Assembly: GCF_014237865.1 (NCBI RefSeq)
Contig: NZ_JACJUU010000008.1
Location: forward strand, 101,754 to 165,753
Length of the DNA stretch: 64,000 bases
Direction of reading: 5' to 3'
From: Pusillimonas minor
GTDB taxonomy: Bacteria; Pseudomonadota; Gammaproteobacteria; Burkholderiales; Burkholderiaceae_B
Below, in pieces: positions 53,014 through 63,662 of this stretch. The position numbers and the translations under genes were made by a program. Under the pieces are notes generated by a model that saw only the letters and a program-made list of their open reading frames with translations, did no database searches and was not told the origin of the DNA. Every line of letters begins with the position of its first letter. Position 1 is the stretch's first letter.

Positions 53014-54614
53014 TGGAAGCCTTTTCTTTCGATTGGATATCACACCCGGCAGCGTGGGTCGGGTTGCTGACCCTGGTCGTGCTCGAAATCGTTCTGGGCA
53101 TCGACAACCTTATTTTTATCGCCATTCTGGTCGAAAAGCTGCCCCCAAAGCTGCGCGACCGTGCCCGGGTGATGGGGTTGTCGCTGGCGCTGGTCATGCG
53201 CCTGGGCCTGCTCACCATCATGTCGTGGCTCATAAAGCTGACGACGCCCATTTTGTTTCTGGGGCCGTTTGTCTTTTCAGGGCGCGATCTCATCCTCATT
53301 GTGGGCGGCTTCTTTTTGCTGCTTAAAGGCACACTCGAACTGCACGAACGCATCGAGGGGCGTGCGCAGCATGCGTCGGGCGCGCGGCTGCACGCCAGTT
53401 TCGGCCTGATCGTTACGCAAATCATTATTCTCGACGCGGTCTTCTCTATCGATGCCGTTATTACGGCTGTCGGTATGGTCGAGCAGTTGTCCGTCATGAT
53501 GGTTGCCGTAGTGATCGCCATGGGTGTGATGCTGTTTGCCTCCAAGCCGCTTACACGGTTTGTCAACGCGCACCCTACGGTGGTTGTGCTGTGTCTGGGG
53601 TTTTTGTTAACCATCGGTTTCTCTTTGGTGGCCGAAGGGTTCGGCTTTGCGGTGCCCAAAGGGTATTTGTATGCGGCCATTGGCTTTTCGGTCATTATCG
53701 AAAGCCTTAACCAGCTGGCCCGACGCAATATGCAAAAGGTCGAGCTGCGCCGACCCATGCGCGAACGCACCGCCGAGGGGATTTTGCGTATGTTGGGCAA
53801 GCAGCCATTAGTTGGGCCTGAAGAGCCCGAGGTCGCTCAGCGGCAGTCCCCCTCGCAACCGGTTTTTGGCGAAGAAGAGCGCAATATGGTCAGCGGCGTG
53901 CTTACGCTGGCCGATCGCACCATTCACTCCATCATGACGCCGCGCAACGATGTGTCCTGGATCAATCTTGACGATGCCGCCGAAGACATCCAGAAGCAGC
54001 TCATGAAAACGCCGCACAGCTTCTTCCCGGTGTGCCGGGGCTCGCTTGACGATGTCATTGGTATTGGACGAGCCAAAGAGATGCTTGCCGACGTGCTCAC
54101 GCATGGGCATATCAAACTGTCCCGTCTGCGCGATCCGCTCATCGTGCACGAATCCATTGGCGTACTGCGTCTTATGGAAACCCTTAAGCGCTCGCGCGGG
54201 CAACTGGTACTGGTCACCGACGAATTCGGCACCATCGAAGGGGTCGTGACGCCGATCGACGTCTTTGAAGCGATTGCGGGCGAGTTCCCCGACGAAGACG
54301 AGACCCCCGACATTGTCGAGGCCGGGGATAACCGCTGGCGTGTCGACGGCGCTGCCGACGTTCATCACCTTGAACAGGTGCTGAACACTACGGGCCTGGT
54401 CGACGAAGAAGAAGGCTATTCGACCTTGGCCGGTTATTTACTGGGGCGCTTCGGGCAACTGCCGTCGCCCGGCGACACTTGCGAACTGGTGCAGCCCCAT
54501 GCAACGTTTACGTTCAAGGTGGTTCGCCTTGAAGGCCGTCGCATCGCCAGTGTCGAAGTCGAGCGCGTCCCCGCCAACCCAGATGACGAAACTATTCAAG
54601 AAGGTTCTGCATGA
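53013..54614 (+). CDS. TerC-family membrane protein with CBS pair and CorC_HlyC domain
   Basis: A 533-residue protein with three parts. Residues 1-240 are a TerC membrane domain with seven hydrophobic segments and the acidic intramembrane motifs VVLEIVLGIDNLIFI and IILDAVFSIDAVITA. Residues ~300-420 are a CBS pair (VSGVLTLADRTIHSIMTPRNDVSWI; LVTDEFGTIEGVVTPIDVFEAI). Residues ~440-525 are a CorC_HlyC transporter-associated domain (NRWRVDGAADVHHLEQVL). E. coli YegH and YoaE have this layout. TerC proteins are linked to Mn2+ export, and the CBS part probably senses nucleotides. It overlaps uppP by four bases. Confidence 0.9.
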   Translation: MEAFSFDWISHPAAWVGLLTLVVLEIVLGIDNLIFIAILVEKLPPKLRDRARVMGLSLALVMRLGLLTIMSWLIKLTTPILFLGPFVFSGRDLILIVGGFFLLLKGTLELHERIEGRAQHASGARLHASFGLIVTQIIILDAVFSIDAVITAVGMVEQLSVMMVAVVIAMGVMLFASKPLTRFVNAHPTVVVLCLGFLLTIGFSLVAEGFGFAVPKGYLYAAIGFSVIIESLNQLARRNMQKVELRRPMRERTAEGILRMLGKQPLVGPEEPEVAQRQSPSQPVFGEEERNMVSGVLTLADRTIHSIMTPRNDVSWINLDDAAEDIQKQLMKTPHSFFPVCRGSLDDVIGIGRAKEMLADVLTHGHIKLSRLRDPLIVHESIGVLRLMETLKRSRGQLVLVTDEFGTIEGVVTPIDVFEAIAGEFPDEDETPDIVEAGDNRWRVDGAADVHHLEQVLNTTGLVDEEEGYSTLAGYLLGRFGQLPSPGDTCELVQPHATFTFKVVRLEGRRIASVEVERVPANPDDETIQEGSA

Positions 54615-55540
54615 CCGAAAGCACGTTGTATTTGTTCAAGGCTTTTTTTCTGGGCGTCATCGAAGGCTTTACCGAATTTATTCCGGTGTCCAGTACGGCA
54701 CACTTGTTGCTGATTGGCGAATGGATCAATTTCGACTCCGGTAGCAACAAAGTCTACGAGGTCGTTATCCAGTTCGGGTCAATTCTTGCGGTCATCTGGA
54801 TTTTTCGTCACCGGCTCTGGCAATTGGTTCGGGGCACATTGCACGGTCAGCCCACCGAGGTCGCTTTCACGCGTAACCTTATCATTGCGTTTTTGCCGGC
54901 TGCCGTCATTGGCGCACTTACCATTCAGTACATCAAAATGATGTTCCACCACCCGGGAATTTTTGTGGTCACGCTGGTGTTGGGTGGGGTCATCATGTTG
55001 TGGGTCGAGCGCAAGCCGCATATGGCCAAGCAGGGTGCAGCAGGCGAAGAGGCTGCTACTAACCATGCCGCGGGCCCGTCATCGTCGTCTTCTCAGGCTG
55101 CCGGGCTTCCGGTACAGGCGCAAGCCCGGGGCTTGGGGCAGCCGGTCACGTTTGCCCTCGAAGACATCACCTGGAAGCAGGCGCTGGCGGTGGGTTTTGC
55201 CCAATGCCTGGCCATGATTCCGGGTACGTCCCGCTCTGGGGCCACCATTATTGGCGCCATGCTGGCCGGTGTGCAACGTAAAACCGCAACCGAGTTCTCG
55301 TTTTTTCTGGCCATGCCCACCATGCTGGCCGCCACGGTGTACGACCTGTACAAACACGGGGCGGTACTGACGGGCGAGCAAACCTGGGGCATTGTCATTG
55401 GCTTTGTCGCGGCGTTCTTCAGTGCGCTGGTATTGGTCAAGGCGGTGCTCATGTGGGTGTCGCGGCACACTTACCGGCCCTTTGCCTGGTATCGCATTGG
55501 CCTGGGTCTGGTTGTTTTGGCGTGGCTAATGCTGCGCTAG
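54611..55540 (+). CDS. uppP: Undecaprenyl-diphosphatase
   Basis: A 309-residue multi-spanning BacA/UppP that dephosphorylates undecaprenyl pyrophosphate to recycle the lipid carrier of cell-wall synthesis. Both catalytic motifs are present: EGFTEFIPVSSTAHLLLIGEW and the PGTSRSGATIIGAM phosphate loop. Between helices 4 and 5 there is an extra Ala/Ser/Gln-rich loop of about 45 residues (around 135-180, including GPSSSSSQAAGLP), which makes the protein longer than the usual 270-280. The ATG overlaps the preceding stop. Confidence 0.94.
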   Translation: MTESTLYLFKAFFLGVIEGFTEFIPVSSTAHLLLIGEWINFDSGSNKVYEVVIQFGSILAVIWIFRHRLWQLVRGTLHGQPTEVAFTRNLIIAFLPAAVIGALTIQYIKMMFHHPGIFVVTLVLGGVIMLWVERKPHMAKQGAAGEEAATNHAAGPSSSSSQAAGLPVQAQARGLGQPVTFALEDITWKQALAVGFAQCLAMIPGTSRSGATIIGAMLAGVQRKTATEFSFFLAMPTMLAATVYDLYKHGAVLTGEQTWGIVIGFVAAFFSALVLVKAVLMWVSRHTYRPFAWYRIGLGLVVLAWLMLR

Positions 55541-55566
55541 TTTGTGGCGGCGTGTCTTGCCCCTGT

Positions 55567-56358
55567 TTAGGTTGCGGTCAGGTTGCGCAGGTGCAGGCCT
55601 TCGGCGCTTATTTCCAGCCAGCCGCCACGCTTTTCCGGGCTTTCATAGTCCCAATCGGGCATTACGGCGCGGGTTAGGGCGCGGCCCTTGGTCGTCAGGT
55701 GGTGTATGGCGGCGCGATGCGTGTGACCATGCACCATGGTGTCGACGTGGGTCGCATCAAATGCCCGTAATACGGCCTCCGGGTTCACATCCATAATGTC
55801 CGATGGCTTCCAGGCATTGGCCTGCATACTGCGCTGGCGGGCATAGCCGGCCCAATTCAGGCGTCGTTTAAGGCTAAAGGCTAAAAATATGCGTTGCACC
55901 CAGGGGCGGCGTACCCAAGCCCTGAAACGCTGATAAGACAGGTCGTCGGTGCAGTATTCGTCGCCGTGGCTAAAGAGTACGGGGCCGGCGTCGGTGGCCA
56001 GCAGGGTTTGGTCGGCCAGCAGCGTGGCCCCGATACGTTTGCACAGCGCCGGCCCGATTAAAAAATCGCGGTTGCCGCGGCACACATAAAGCGGAGTCTC
56101 GCGGCCCGTGGCGGCCAGCGCGTTGAGCAACGGGGCAAGCCAGGGGGGCGGGGTGTCGGCCAGGTCGTCACCTACCCAGACGTTAAAAATATCACCACCC
56201 AGCAGCAGCGCCGACGCATGCTGCCGGGCTTGCGATAAAAACGTCAAAAACGCCCGGGAAGTTTCTGGCGAATCGGGCCCCAGATGGATGTCTGAGGCCA
56301 GCCAAATCTTGCCGGGCAGGTCGAGCTTATTCAACAACCGTGGCTTTTTCGATGACAA
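55567..56358 (-). CDS. lpxH: UDP-2,3-diacylglucosamine diphosphatase
   Basis: A 263-residue lipid A biosynthesis enzyme cleaving UDP-2,3-diacylglucosamine to lipid X and UMP. The metallophosphoesterase motifs are complete: [45 protein letters not shown] and [11 protein letters not shown]. These, with the [15 protein letters not shown] insertion-lid helix, are LpxH-specific. It starts 32 bases inside the end of the cyclophilin gene on the same strand. Confidence 0.93.
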   Translation of the reverse strand: MSSKKPRLLNKLDLPGKIWLASDIHLGPDSPETSRAFLTFLSQARQHASALLLGGDIFNVWVGDDLADTPPPWLAPLLNALAATGRETPLYVCRGNRDFLIGPALCKRIGATLLADQTLLATDAGPVLFSHGDEYCTDDLSYQRFRAWVRRPWVQRIFLAFSLKRRLNWAGYARQRSMQANAWKPSDIMDVNPEAVLRAFDATHVDTMVHGHTHRAAIHHLTTKGRALTRAVMPDWDYESPEKRGGWLEISAEGLHLRNLTAT

Positions 56359-56980
56359 CGTCTTCGGTGGGTACGTCTTGGTGAAAGCCTTTGCTGCCGG
56401 TTTTCACGACTTTGATCTTGTCGACGACGTCGGTGCCTTCGATAACCTGGCCAAATACCGCATAGCCCCAGCCATTGCTGGTAGGCGCAGTGTGGTTAAG
56501 GAAGTCGTTGTCGGCAACGTTGATGAAAAACTGTGCGGTAGCCGAGTGCGGGTCGCTGGTGCGCGCCATGGCCAGGGTGTAGCGATCGTTGCGCAGGCCG
56601 TTGTTGGCTTCGTTTTCGATGGGAGCGCGGGTTTCTTTTTGCTTCATGCCGGCTTCGAAACCGCCGCCCTGGATCATGAAGTTGTTGATGACGCGGTGGA
56701 AAATGGTGCCGTCAAAGAAACCGTCGTTAACGTAGGCCACGAAGTTCTCAACGGTTTTAGGGGCTTTTTCGGCATTCAGTTCGATGATCATGTCACCGAA
56801 GTTGGTTTGCATTTTGACTTTTGGGTTTGCGCTCATGGATGATCCTTGTGACGAAGTTGATGAAGCGATGGCAGGGCCGGCGCTGATGGCGGGCAAGGCG
56901 ACCAGTGCAGCACAGGCAAGCCCCAGGACATGTCTGCGAAGCAGACGTGCCCCGAAAATTCTGGTGGCAAAGAAGCTCAT
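56327..56980 (-). CDS. Cyclophilin-type peptidyl-prolyl isomerase with optional signal peptide
   Basis: A 217-residue reading: residues 1-48 look like a signal peptide ([29 protein letters not shown]), and the cyclophilin domain follows ([50 protein letters not shown]), with catalytic Arg in FHRV. An internal ATG at 56836 ([16 protein letters not shown]) has its own AAGGATC ribosome-binding site and would give a cytoplasmic PpiB-like form of 169 residues. The upstream start lacks a clear site and is six bases from the preceding stop. Both forms may be made. The gene lies between the TPR gene and lpxH. Confidence 0.88.
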   Translation of the reverse strand: MSFFATRIFGARLLRRHVLGLACAALVALPAISAGPAIASSTSSQGSSMSANPKVKMQTNFGDMIIELNAEKAPKTVENFVAYVNDGFFDGTIFHRVINNFMIQGGGFEAGMKQKETRAPIENEANNGLRNDRYTLAMARTSDPHSATAQFFINVADNDFLNHTAPTSNGWGYAVFGQVIEGTDVVDKIKVVKTGSKGFHQDVPTEDVVIEKATVVE

Positions 56981-56985
56981 GGTGG

Positions 56986-57645
56986 TTAACGTTGAAGAAT
57001 GGACTGAACGGCCTGGGCCCGGGCGGCAGCAGCGCGCATGCCTGCGCTTTCGGCTTCGCGGTAAAGGGCGTAGGCTTTAAGCAGGTGCACCTGGGCCAGG
57101 TTGGCTTTGGCCGTGGTGTAATTGGGGTTGGCCCGAAGCGCCATATTCAGGGCATCGTAGGCCATGTCGGTTTTTTGCTGTTTAATGTACAACGATGCCA
57201 GGTTGTTCCAGGGTTCGGGCAGTTCGGGGTAATCGGTGGTCATGGCCAGGTAGGCTTCAACCGCTTCGTTGGTTTTGCCGTTGGCGGCCAGCGCCCGTGC
57301 CCGCAAAAACATCAGTTGCACGTCTTGCCCGATTTCGCCGCTGGCCTCGCGTTGCGCCTGGCGTTTTTCAATAACTTCAAGCGCTTCCTGGTGGCGACCG
57401 TCGTTCAGCATTTGTGCAATGCGGTTGGTAATATCAGACGGCGTCAGGGGTATGGATGTGTCGACACTGGGGGTTAACGCGTCAAGTACGTTAGCCAGCC
57501 CTTGCCAGCCTTCTTCGGCCGGAGGTGGGTCGTTGAACAGCGGGCCGTTAACAGAAGCCGACTGCGCCAATGCGGCTGGCGCATGCAGCCCGCCACATGC
57601 AACCAGAACCAGAGCGGGCAGAAAGCGACGAGAATTTTGAAACAC
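56986..57645 (-). CDS. Secreted TPR-repeat protein
   Basis: A 219-residue protein with a signal peptide (about 1-27, ending ALAQ) and three to four tetratricopeptide repeats at about 75-195 ([85 protein letters not shown]). These form a helical scaffold for protein binding, probably in the periplasm. No enzymatic motif is present. It lies five bases before the cyclophilin gene, so the two are probably co-expressed and may act in envelope-protein quality control (inference). Confidence 0.85.
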   Translation of the reverse strand: MFQNSRRFLPALVLVACGGLHAPAALAQSASVNGPLFNDPPPAEEGWQGLANVLDALTPSVDTSIPLTPSDITNRIAQMLNDGRHQEALEVIEKRQAQREASGEIGQDVQLMFLRARALAANGKTNEAVEAYLAMTTDYPELPEPWNNLASLYIKQQKTDMAYDALNMALRANPNYTTAKANLAQVHLLKAYALYREAESAGMRAAAARAQAVQSILQR

Positions 57646-57741
57646 CGGCGATTACCTATTGGGGTGGAGTTGGGTTTGAATTGCTATACTTATCGACCGC
57701 CATTTTAGCCTTGCTTCACGTCAAACAAGTTTTTCTAGCGA

Positions 57742-59187
57742 ATGCTGCACATTTATAACACCCTTTCTCGCGGCAAAGTGCCCCTCGAACCGACCGAACC
57801 CGGTCACGTGCGTATGTACGTTTGCGGTATGACGGTCTACGATTTCTGCCACCTCGGGCACGCCCGCATGTTGGTCAGTTTCGACGTGGTTCAGCGCTGG
57901 TTGCGTGCCAGCGGGTACAAGGTCACGTACGTGCGCAACATTACCGATATCGACGACAAAATCATTCGTCGTGCCGTCGAAACCGGCCGCCGTTTGGGCG
58001 AAGTCACCGACTTTTATATTCAGGCCATGCACGCCGACGAACGTGCGCTGGGCGTGCAGTCGCCCGATGCCGAGCCACGCGCCACGTCACATGTTGGCGA
58101 CATGCTCCACATCATCGGCCGCCTCGAAGAAAACGGGCTGGCCTATCAGGCCGACAACGGCGACGTCAATTACGCGGTGCGCAGCTTCCCGGGTTACGGC
58201 AAACTGTCGGGCAAGTCGCTCGACGACCTGCGTGCCGGCGAGCGCGTCGCCGTGGACTCGGGCAAGCGCGATCCACTCGATTTCGTGCTCTGGAAATCGG
58301 CCAAGGCCGACGAGCCCCCGGAGTCGAAGTGGGAGTCGCCTTACGGTTTGGGTCGCCCGGGTTGGCATATCGAATGCTCGGCCATGAGCAAATCCCTGCT
58401 GGGGCTACCGCTCGACATTCACGGTGGCGGGCCCGACCTTAAATTCCCGCACCACGAAAACGAAATCGCCCAGACCGAGGGCGCTTTTGGCGGGCAACTG
58501 GCCAATGTCTGGATGCATTGCGGTCCGCTGATGGTCGATAGCGACAAAATGTCCAAGTCGCTGGGCAATTTCCGCACAATCCGCGAAACGGTCGGGGTGG
58601 GCACATCACTGTCACCCAGCAGCGCCAATTACGATGTCAATGCGCGCGAGGCCGAAATGCTGCGCTTCTTCATCGTTCGCAATCACTATCGCAGCATTCA
58701 AAACTACACGCCCGACAATCTGCGCGATGCCCAAAGCGCGCTCGATCGCCTATACCAAACGCTGCATAACGTACCGGCCGCGCCGGTGCATATCGACTGG
58801 GCCCAGCCTGCGGCCAAAGCGTTTCGCGACGCGATGGATGACGACTTCAACACGTCGGGGGCGGTGGCGGTGCTGTTCGAGCTGGCCAACGAGGCCAATC
58901 GCAGTGGCTCGGCCCAAACGTCGGGCCTCTTGCAGGCCCTGGGCGCTGTTCTGGGCTTGTTGCAAACCGACCCGGCTATTTATTTGCAATCGCCCAGCCG
59001 GTTTACCGGCGCCGGCCAGGTTGCCGAGTCGCTCGATGCCAACGCCATCGAGGGCCTTATCCAGGCCCGTGCCGAGGCCAAAAAGCAAAAGCAGTTCGCG
59101 CAGGCCGATGCCATCCGCGAACAGTTGCGTCAGGCGGGCATCGAGCTTGAAGACAAGCCCGGCGGCACGCAGTGGCGTCGGGTGTAA
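57742..59187 (+). CDS. cysS: Cysteinyl-tRNA synthetase
   Basis: A 481-residue class I synthetase. [22 protein letters not shown] has the HIGH-type motif and a zinc Cys; the other zinc ligands are in [14 protein letters not shown] and [28 protein letters not shown] is the KMSKS loop. A short insert ([21 protein letters not shown]) lies shortly after KMSKS. It is divergent from the TPR gene and is followed after nine bases by the glycosylase gene. Confidence 0.96.
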   Translation: MLHIYNTLSRGKVPLEPTEPGHVRMYVCGMTVYDFCHLGHARMLVSFDVVQRWLRASGYKVTYVRNITDIDDKIIRRAVETGRRLGEVTDFYIQAMHADERALGVQSPDAEPRATSHVGDMLHIIGRLEENGLAYQADNGDVNYAVRSFPGYGKLSGKSLDDLRAGERVAVDSGKRDPLDFVLWKSAKADEPPESKWESPYGLGRPGWHIECSAMSKSLLGLPLDIHGGGPDLKFPHHENEIAQTEGAFGGQLANVWMHCGPLMVDSDKMSKSLGNFRTIRETVGVGTSLSPSSANYDVNAREAEMLRFFIVRNHYRSIQNYTPDNLRDAQSALDRLYQTLHNVPAAPVHIDWAQPAAKAFRDAMDDDFNTSGAVAVLFELANEANRSGSAQTSGLLQALGAVLGLLQTDPAIYLQSPSRFTGAGQVAESLDANAIEGLIQARAEAKKQKQFAQADAIREQLRQAGIELEDKPGGTQWRRV

Positions 59188-59196
59188 GGGGCGGCC

Positions 59197-59829
59197 ATGA
59201 CCACGACTGCCATTGTCAAGCCCGATTACTGGGACGAAGCCGCTGCGCATCTGATGCGACGTGATCGTATTCTCAAGAAGCTGATTCCCCAGCATAAAGA
59301 GCAGTTTTTGCAGGCGCCGTCGCCACCGTTCATGACCTTGGCCCGCGCCATCATCGGCCAGCAAATTTCTACCAAGGCGGCCGATGCAGTATGGCTGCGC
59401 TTTACCGAAAAATGCGGAAAGCGGCCCACGCCGGCCGCCGTTGTGCAGCTCGACCTCGACGCGTTGCGCGAGCTGGGGTTGTCCAAGCGCAAGTCCGAAT
59501 ACATTTCAGACCTGGCGGCGCATTTTGCCGAAAAAAAGGTCAAGCCTGCCGCCTGGGCAGCCATGGATGACGAAGCTGTCATCACCGATTTATGCGCCAT
59601 TCGCGGCATTGGCCGCTGGACGGCCGAAATGTTTCTTATCTTTAATTTGCAGCGCCCCGACGTCCTCCCGCTTGACGACGCCGGTCTTATCAAGGCAATT
59701 TCGTTACACTATTTCAGCGGTGAGCCCGTTTCGCGCTTTGAAGCGCGCGAAGTCGCCCAGGCCTGGGCACCGTGGCGAACCGTCGCGACGTGGTACTTGT
59801 GGCGCAGCCTTGCGTCTGTCGCCAAGTAA
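59197..59829 (+). CDS. DNA-3-methyladenine glycosylase II-like (HhH-GPD family)
   Basis: A 210-residue base-excision glycosylase. LARAIIGQQISTKAADAVW begins the domain, the helix-hairpin-helix is LCAIRGIGRWTAEMFLIFNL, and the catalytic Asp is in DVLPLDDAGL. The absence of an N-terminal AlkA domain and FeS cysteines puts it with the short AlkA/Mag1-like enzymes that remove alkylated purines. It starts nine bases after cysS. Confidence 0.88.
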   Translation: MTTTAIVKPDYWDEAAAHLMRRDRILKKLIPQHKEQFLQAPSPPFMTLARAIIGQQISTKAADAVWLRFTEKCGKRPTPAAVVQLDLDALRELGLSKRKSEYISDLAAHFAEKKVKPAAWAAMDDEAVITDLCAIRGIGRWTAEMFLIFNLQRPDVLPLDDAGLIKAISLHYFSGEPVSRFEAREVAQAWAPWRTVATWYLWRSLASVAK

Positions 59830-59869
59830 AACTAAAGTCGTATGATCCCTATCTGGAATTCAAGCTCTT

Positions 59870-60832
<963 letters not shown>

Positions 60833-60843
60833 CACGCGGCCGT

Positions 60844-61893
60844 ATGTTCCCGGGCCCCGACGCCCTGATTCAAAAAGTCCGGCTGGCGATAACGGCGTTA
60901 TCGCCGCAGCCCCGCAGCCTCGGGGTAGCCGTCAGTGGCGGCGCCGATTCGGCCATGCTGGCGGTAGCGGCGGCACACTATGCCGCCGGGCATGGGTTGG
61001 TCGTTCATCTGTTTCATGTGCATCATGGCCTGCAGGCATCGGCCGACGAATGGTTGCATCGGGTGCACGACCTGGCGCATCAATTAGCGGTGCCTTGCCA
61101 TAGCATGCGCGTGACGGTCAGTGAAACAGCAGGTTACGGTATCGAGGCTGCTGCACGTGATGCCCGTTATAAGGCGCTGCATGACATGGCTAGCGTGGCG
61201 GGTGTGCGTCATATCTTGTTGGGTCATCACCTTCATGATCAGGCTGAAACAGTGCTGTTGCGGCTTCTGCGCGGCGCGGGGCCCGTCGGGCTGGCGGCCA
61301 TGTCGCCACACGTCGAGCGCGACGGAATCGAGTATGTTCGGCCCTGGCTTGACGTGGACCGCGCCCAGATCGTCGATGCTGCCAATATTTATGCTGCACA
61401 AACCGGGTGGCAGTACGTCACCGACCCGACTAACACTCAAGATCGCTACACGCGTGCCGCCGTGCGCGAGCGACTTGCGCCGACGCTTGATGCACGTTGG
61501 CCTGGCTGGCGCGACCGGCTTGCGCGTCATGCCCGGCAGTCGGCGCAAGCCGCGCAAGTGCTCGACGAGGTCGCGGCCGCCGATTTGGGGTCACTTGATT
61601 TTGATGCTGATGACCAGAGCTTTTCTTTGGCCGGTTGGCGCCTGCTGTCAGAGGCGCGTCAGGCGCTGGTGTTGCGTTATTGGCTGGGGCAGCAGGGGCT
61701 GGCCATGCCAACCGATGCGCGGCTACACAACCTGATGCGGCAAATGCGTCAGTTGCATGCTTTGGGCTTCGACCGGGCAATGCGGGTAGGGCATGGCGCC
61801 GTTGATATTGTGTGCCACAAGGGGCGGGTTTTGGTGGCCGGCCGGCGAGTCGACCGCGACAAACACGATCCGTCCGCAGGTTTGTCTGACTAA
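60844..61893 (+). CDS. tilS: tRNA(Ile)-lysidine synthetase
   Basis: A 349-residue N-type ATP pyrophosphatase that adds lysine to C34 of tRNA-Ile(CAU). The P-loop LGVAVSGGADSAMLAVAAAHYAA is intact, followed by HVHHGLQASADEW, LLGHHLHDQAETVLLRLLRGAGP and VRPWLDVDRAQI. It is shorter than E. coli TilS (432) and seems to lack the full C-terminal TilS domain, as in other betaproteobacteria. It is essential because the modified anticodon reads AUA. Confidence 0.93.
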   Translation: MFPGPDALIQKVRLAITALSPQPRSLGVAVSGGADSAMLAVAAAHYAAGHGLVVHLFHVHHGLQASADEWLHRVHDLAHQLAVPCHSMRVTVSETAGYGIEAAARDARYKALHDMASVAGVRHILLGHHLHDQAETVLLRLLRGAGPVGLAAMSPHVERDGIEYVRPWLDVDRAQIVDAANIYAAQTGWQYVTDPTNTQDRYTRAAVRERLAPTLDARWPGWRDRLARHARQSAQAAQVLDEVAAADLGSLDFDADDQSFSLAGWRLLSEARQALVLRYWLGQQGLAMPTDARLHNLMRQMRQLHALGFDRAMRVGHGAVDIVCHKGRVLVAGRRVDRDKHDPSAGLSD

Positions 61894-62006
61894 ATGCCGG
61901 TGCGGCGATGCGTTGACCCGGGTCGGCAAAATAACCCTTTAATGTTAAAATGTTGCGTTTTGTCTGTCTGTATTTGCAGGCAGTTGTCCTTTTTGCAGAG
62001 TAAAAG

Positions 62007-63269
62007 ATGTCCCTGATTGTTCACAAATACGGTGGCACTTCAATGGGCTCGGTCGAGCGCATTCAAAATGTCGCACGTCGCGTCGCAAAATGGCACGCCG
62101 CTGGCCACCAGGTGGTGGTTGTTCCTTCGGCCATGTCAGGCGAAACCAACCGCTTGCTTGGGTTGGCCAAAGACATTTCCCCGCGTCCCAACGAGCGCGA
62201 GCTCGATATGCTGGCCGCCACGGGCGAACAGGCCAGCAGTGCGCTGTTGGCCATTGCCCTGATGGAGCAAGGTGTTGCCGCACGCAGCTATACGGGTTGG
62301 CAAGTGCCGGTTAAAACCGACTCTGCCTACACCAAGGCGCGCATTACGTCTATCGACGATGCCCGCATCAAGGCCGATCTGGCCGACGGCCGTGTGGTCG
62401 TGGTAACCGGTTTCCAGGGTATCGACGACGAAGGCCACATCACGACACTGGGTCGTGGCGGGTCCGATACCTCGGCTGTCGCTATTGCCGCCGCTATTGG
62501 CGCCCAAGAATGCCTTATTTACACTGACGTCGATGGTGTTTACACCACCGATCCGCGCGTCGTTCCCGAAGCTCGCCGCCTTTCGGTGGTTTCTTTCGAA
62601 GAAATGCTCGAAATGGCCTCGCTCGGGTCCAAAGTGCTTCAAATTCGCTCGGTAGAATTCGCCGGCAAATATCGTATTCCCATCCGTGTATTGTCGTCGC
62701 TTACCGACCCCCTGATGTCGCTCGAAGAAGAAATGACTTCGGGCACTTTAATTACTTTCGAGGAAGACCAGAAAATGGAAGCAGCCGTTGTTTCGGGCAT
62801 TGCCTTCAGCCGCGATGAAGCCAAACTTACTCTGCTGGCGGTTCCCGACAAGCCGGGCGTGGCCTATTCAATTCTGGGCCCTATTGCCGCCGCCAACATC
62901 AACGTCGACGTCATTCTGCAGAACCAGTCTGTCGAAGGCACCACCGACTTCTCGTTCACTGTTAACCGCGCCGACTTCCCCCGCGCCCTCGAAGTGCTCG
63001 AGCAGCAGATTGGCCCGGCCGTTGGCGCCCGCGAGATCCGCTCCGACGACAAGGTATGCAAGGTATCGGTCGTGGGTATCGGCATGCGCAGCCATGTTGG
63101 CGTGGCCAGTTTAATGTTCCGTACGCTCAGCGAAGAGGGCATCAACATCCAGATGATTTCCACCAGCGAGATCAAAACGTCGGTTGTTATTAGCGACAAG
63201 TACATGGAGCTGGCGGTACGTGCATTGCACAAGGCCTTCGGTCTCGATCAAGAAGGCGGCAGCCTGTAA
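62007..63269 (+). CDS. lysC: Aspartate kinase
   Basis: A 420-residue enzyme, the first step of the aspartate family. VHKYGGTSMGSVERI is the kinase signature, VTGFQGIDDEGHITTLGRGGSDTSAVAIAAAI the substrate loop and YTDVDGVYTTDPRVVPEAR the nucleotide region. Two C-terminal ACT domains (about 265-420; VPDKPGVAYSILGPIAAANINVDVILQ and VGIGMRSHVGVASLMFRTLSEEGINIQMISTSEIKTSVV) bind lysine/threonine for feedback inhibition. Its length fits the monofunctional alpha-type kinase. tRNA-Ser follows. Confidence 0.95.
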   Translation: MSLIVHKYGGTSMGSVERIQNVARRVAKWHAAGHQVVVVPSAMSGETNRLLGLAKDISPRPNERELDMLAATGEQASSALLAIALMEQGVAARSYTGWQVPVKTDSAYTKARITSIDDARIKADLADGRVVVVTGFQGIDDEGHITTLGRGGSDTSAVAIAAAIGAQECLIYTDVDGVYTTDPRVVPEARRLSVVSFEEMLEMASLGSKVLQIRSVEFAGKYRIPIRVLSSLTDPLMSLEEEMTSGTLITFEEDQKMEAAVVSGIAFSRDEAKLTLLAVPDKPGVAYSILGPIAAANINVDVILQNQSVEGTTDFSFTVNRADFPRALEVLEQQIGPAVGAREIRSDDKVCKVSVVGIGMRSHVGVASLMFRTLSEEGINIQMISTSEIKTSVVISDKYMELAVRALHKAFGLDQEGGSL

Positions 63270-63329
63270 GAAACTGCCGTTTTCGGCCCAAAGCCCGGCG
63301 TTCTTATGCTAGAATGCTGAGCTTAATTC

Positions 63330-63422
63330 GGAGATGTGGCCGAGTGGTTGAAGGTACTCCCCTGCTAAGGGAGCATACGGCTTATACCCGTATCGAGGGT
63401 TCGAATCCCTCCATCTCCGCCA
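63330..63422 (+). tRNA. tRNA-Ser (GCU)
   Basis: A 93-base class II tRNA: acceptor GGAGATG/CATCTCC, anticodon arm CTCCC-CTGCTAA-GGGAG giving GCU, a long variable arm (CATACGGCTTATACCCGTATC) and T arm GGGTTCGAATCCC, with encoded CCA. It reads AGC/AGU. A TAGAAT -10 box lies at 63310-63315. ISL3 fragments begin just after its terminator. Confidence 0.97.
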
Positions 63423-63430
63423 GTACAAAC

Positions 63431-63461
63431 AAAAAAGCCCCTGTTTATCAGGGGCTTTTTT
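63431..63461 (+). terminator. Terminator of tRNA-Ser
   Basis: AAAAAAGCCCCTG pairs perfectly with CAGGGGCTTTTTT around a 5-base loop, nine bases after the tRNA. The first ISL3 end begins two bases further on. Confidence 0.92.
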
Positions 63462-63463
63462 GT

Positions 63464-63567
63464 GGCTCTTCCCCATTAACGGGGGATGAGCATTCATCAG
63501 ACACGGTTGATCACACCGTTCCAACCGCATTGAGCCAAGACTCGCATGCGGTAATTTTCAAAATTCC
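63464..63567 (-). mobile_element. ISL3-type right-end fragment A (104 bp)
   Basis: It begins GGCTCTTCCCCATTA, the terminal repeat, and on the minus strand encodes the transposase C terminus NFENYRMRVLAQCGWNGVIN followed by RV and a stop (TGA at 63497-63499). The fragment is cut exactly where the next terminal repeat begins at 63568, so only 22-23 codons remain. It is clearly a remnant. Confidence 0.75.
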
Positions 63568-63638
63568 GGCTCTTCCCCATTATCGGGGGATACGCACTCA
63601 CTAGACACGGTTAATCACACCGTTCCAACCGCACTGGG
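63568..63638 (-). mobile_element. ISL3-type right-end fragment B (about 71 bp)
   Basis: Same orientation as fragment A: GGCTCTTCCCCATTATCGGG, then on the minus strand QCGWNGVINRV followed by TAG (63601-63603). The likeness to copies A and C stops near 63638, where unrelated DNA leading into a large palindrome begins. It abuts fragment A without any spacer. Confidence 0.75.
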
Positions 63639-63662
63639 TCGCAGTTTTTGTTCGATGCCGGC

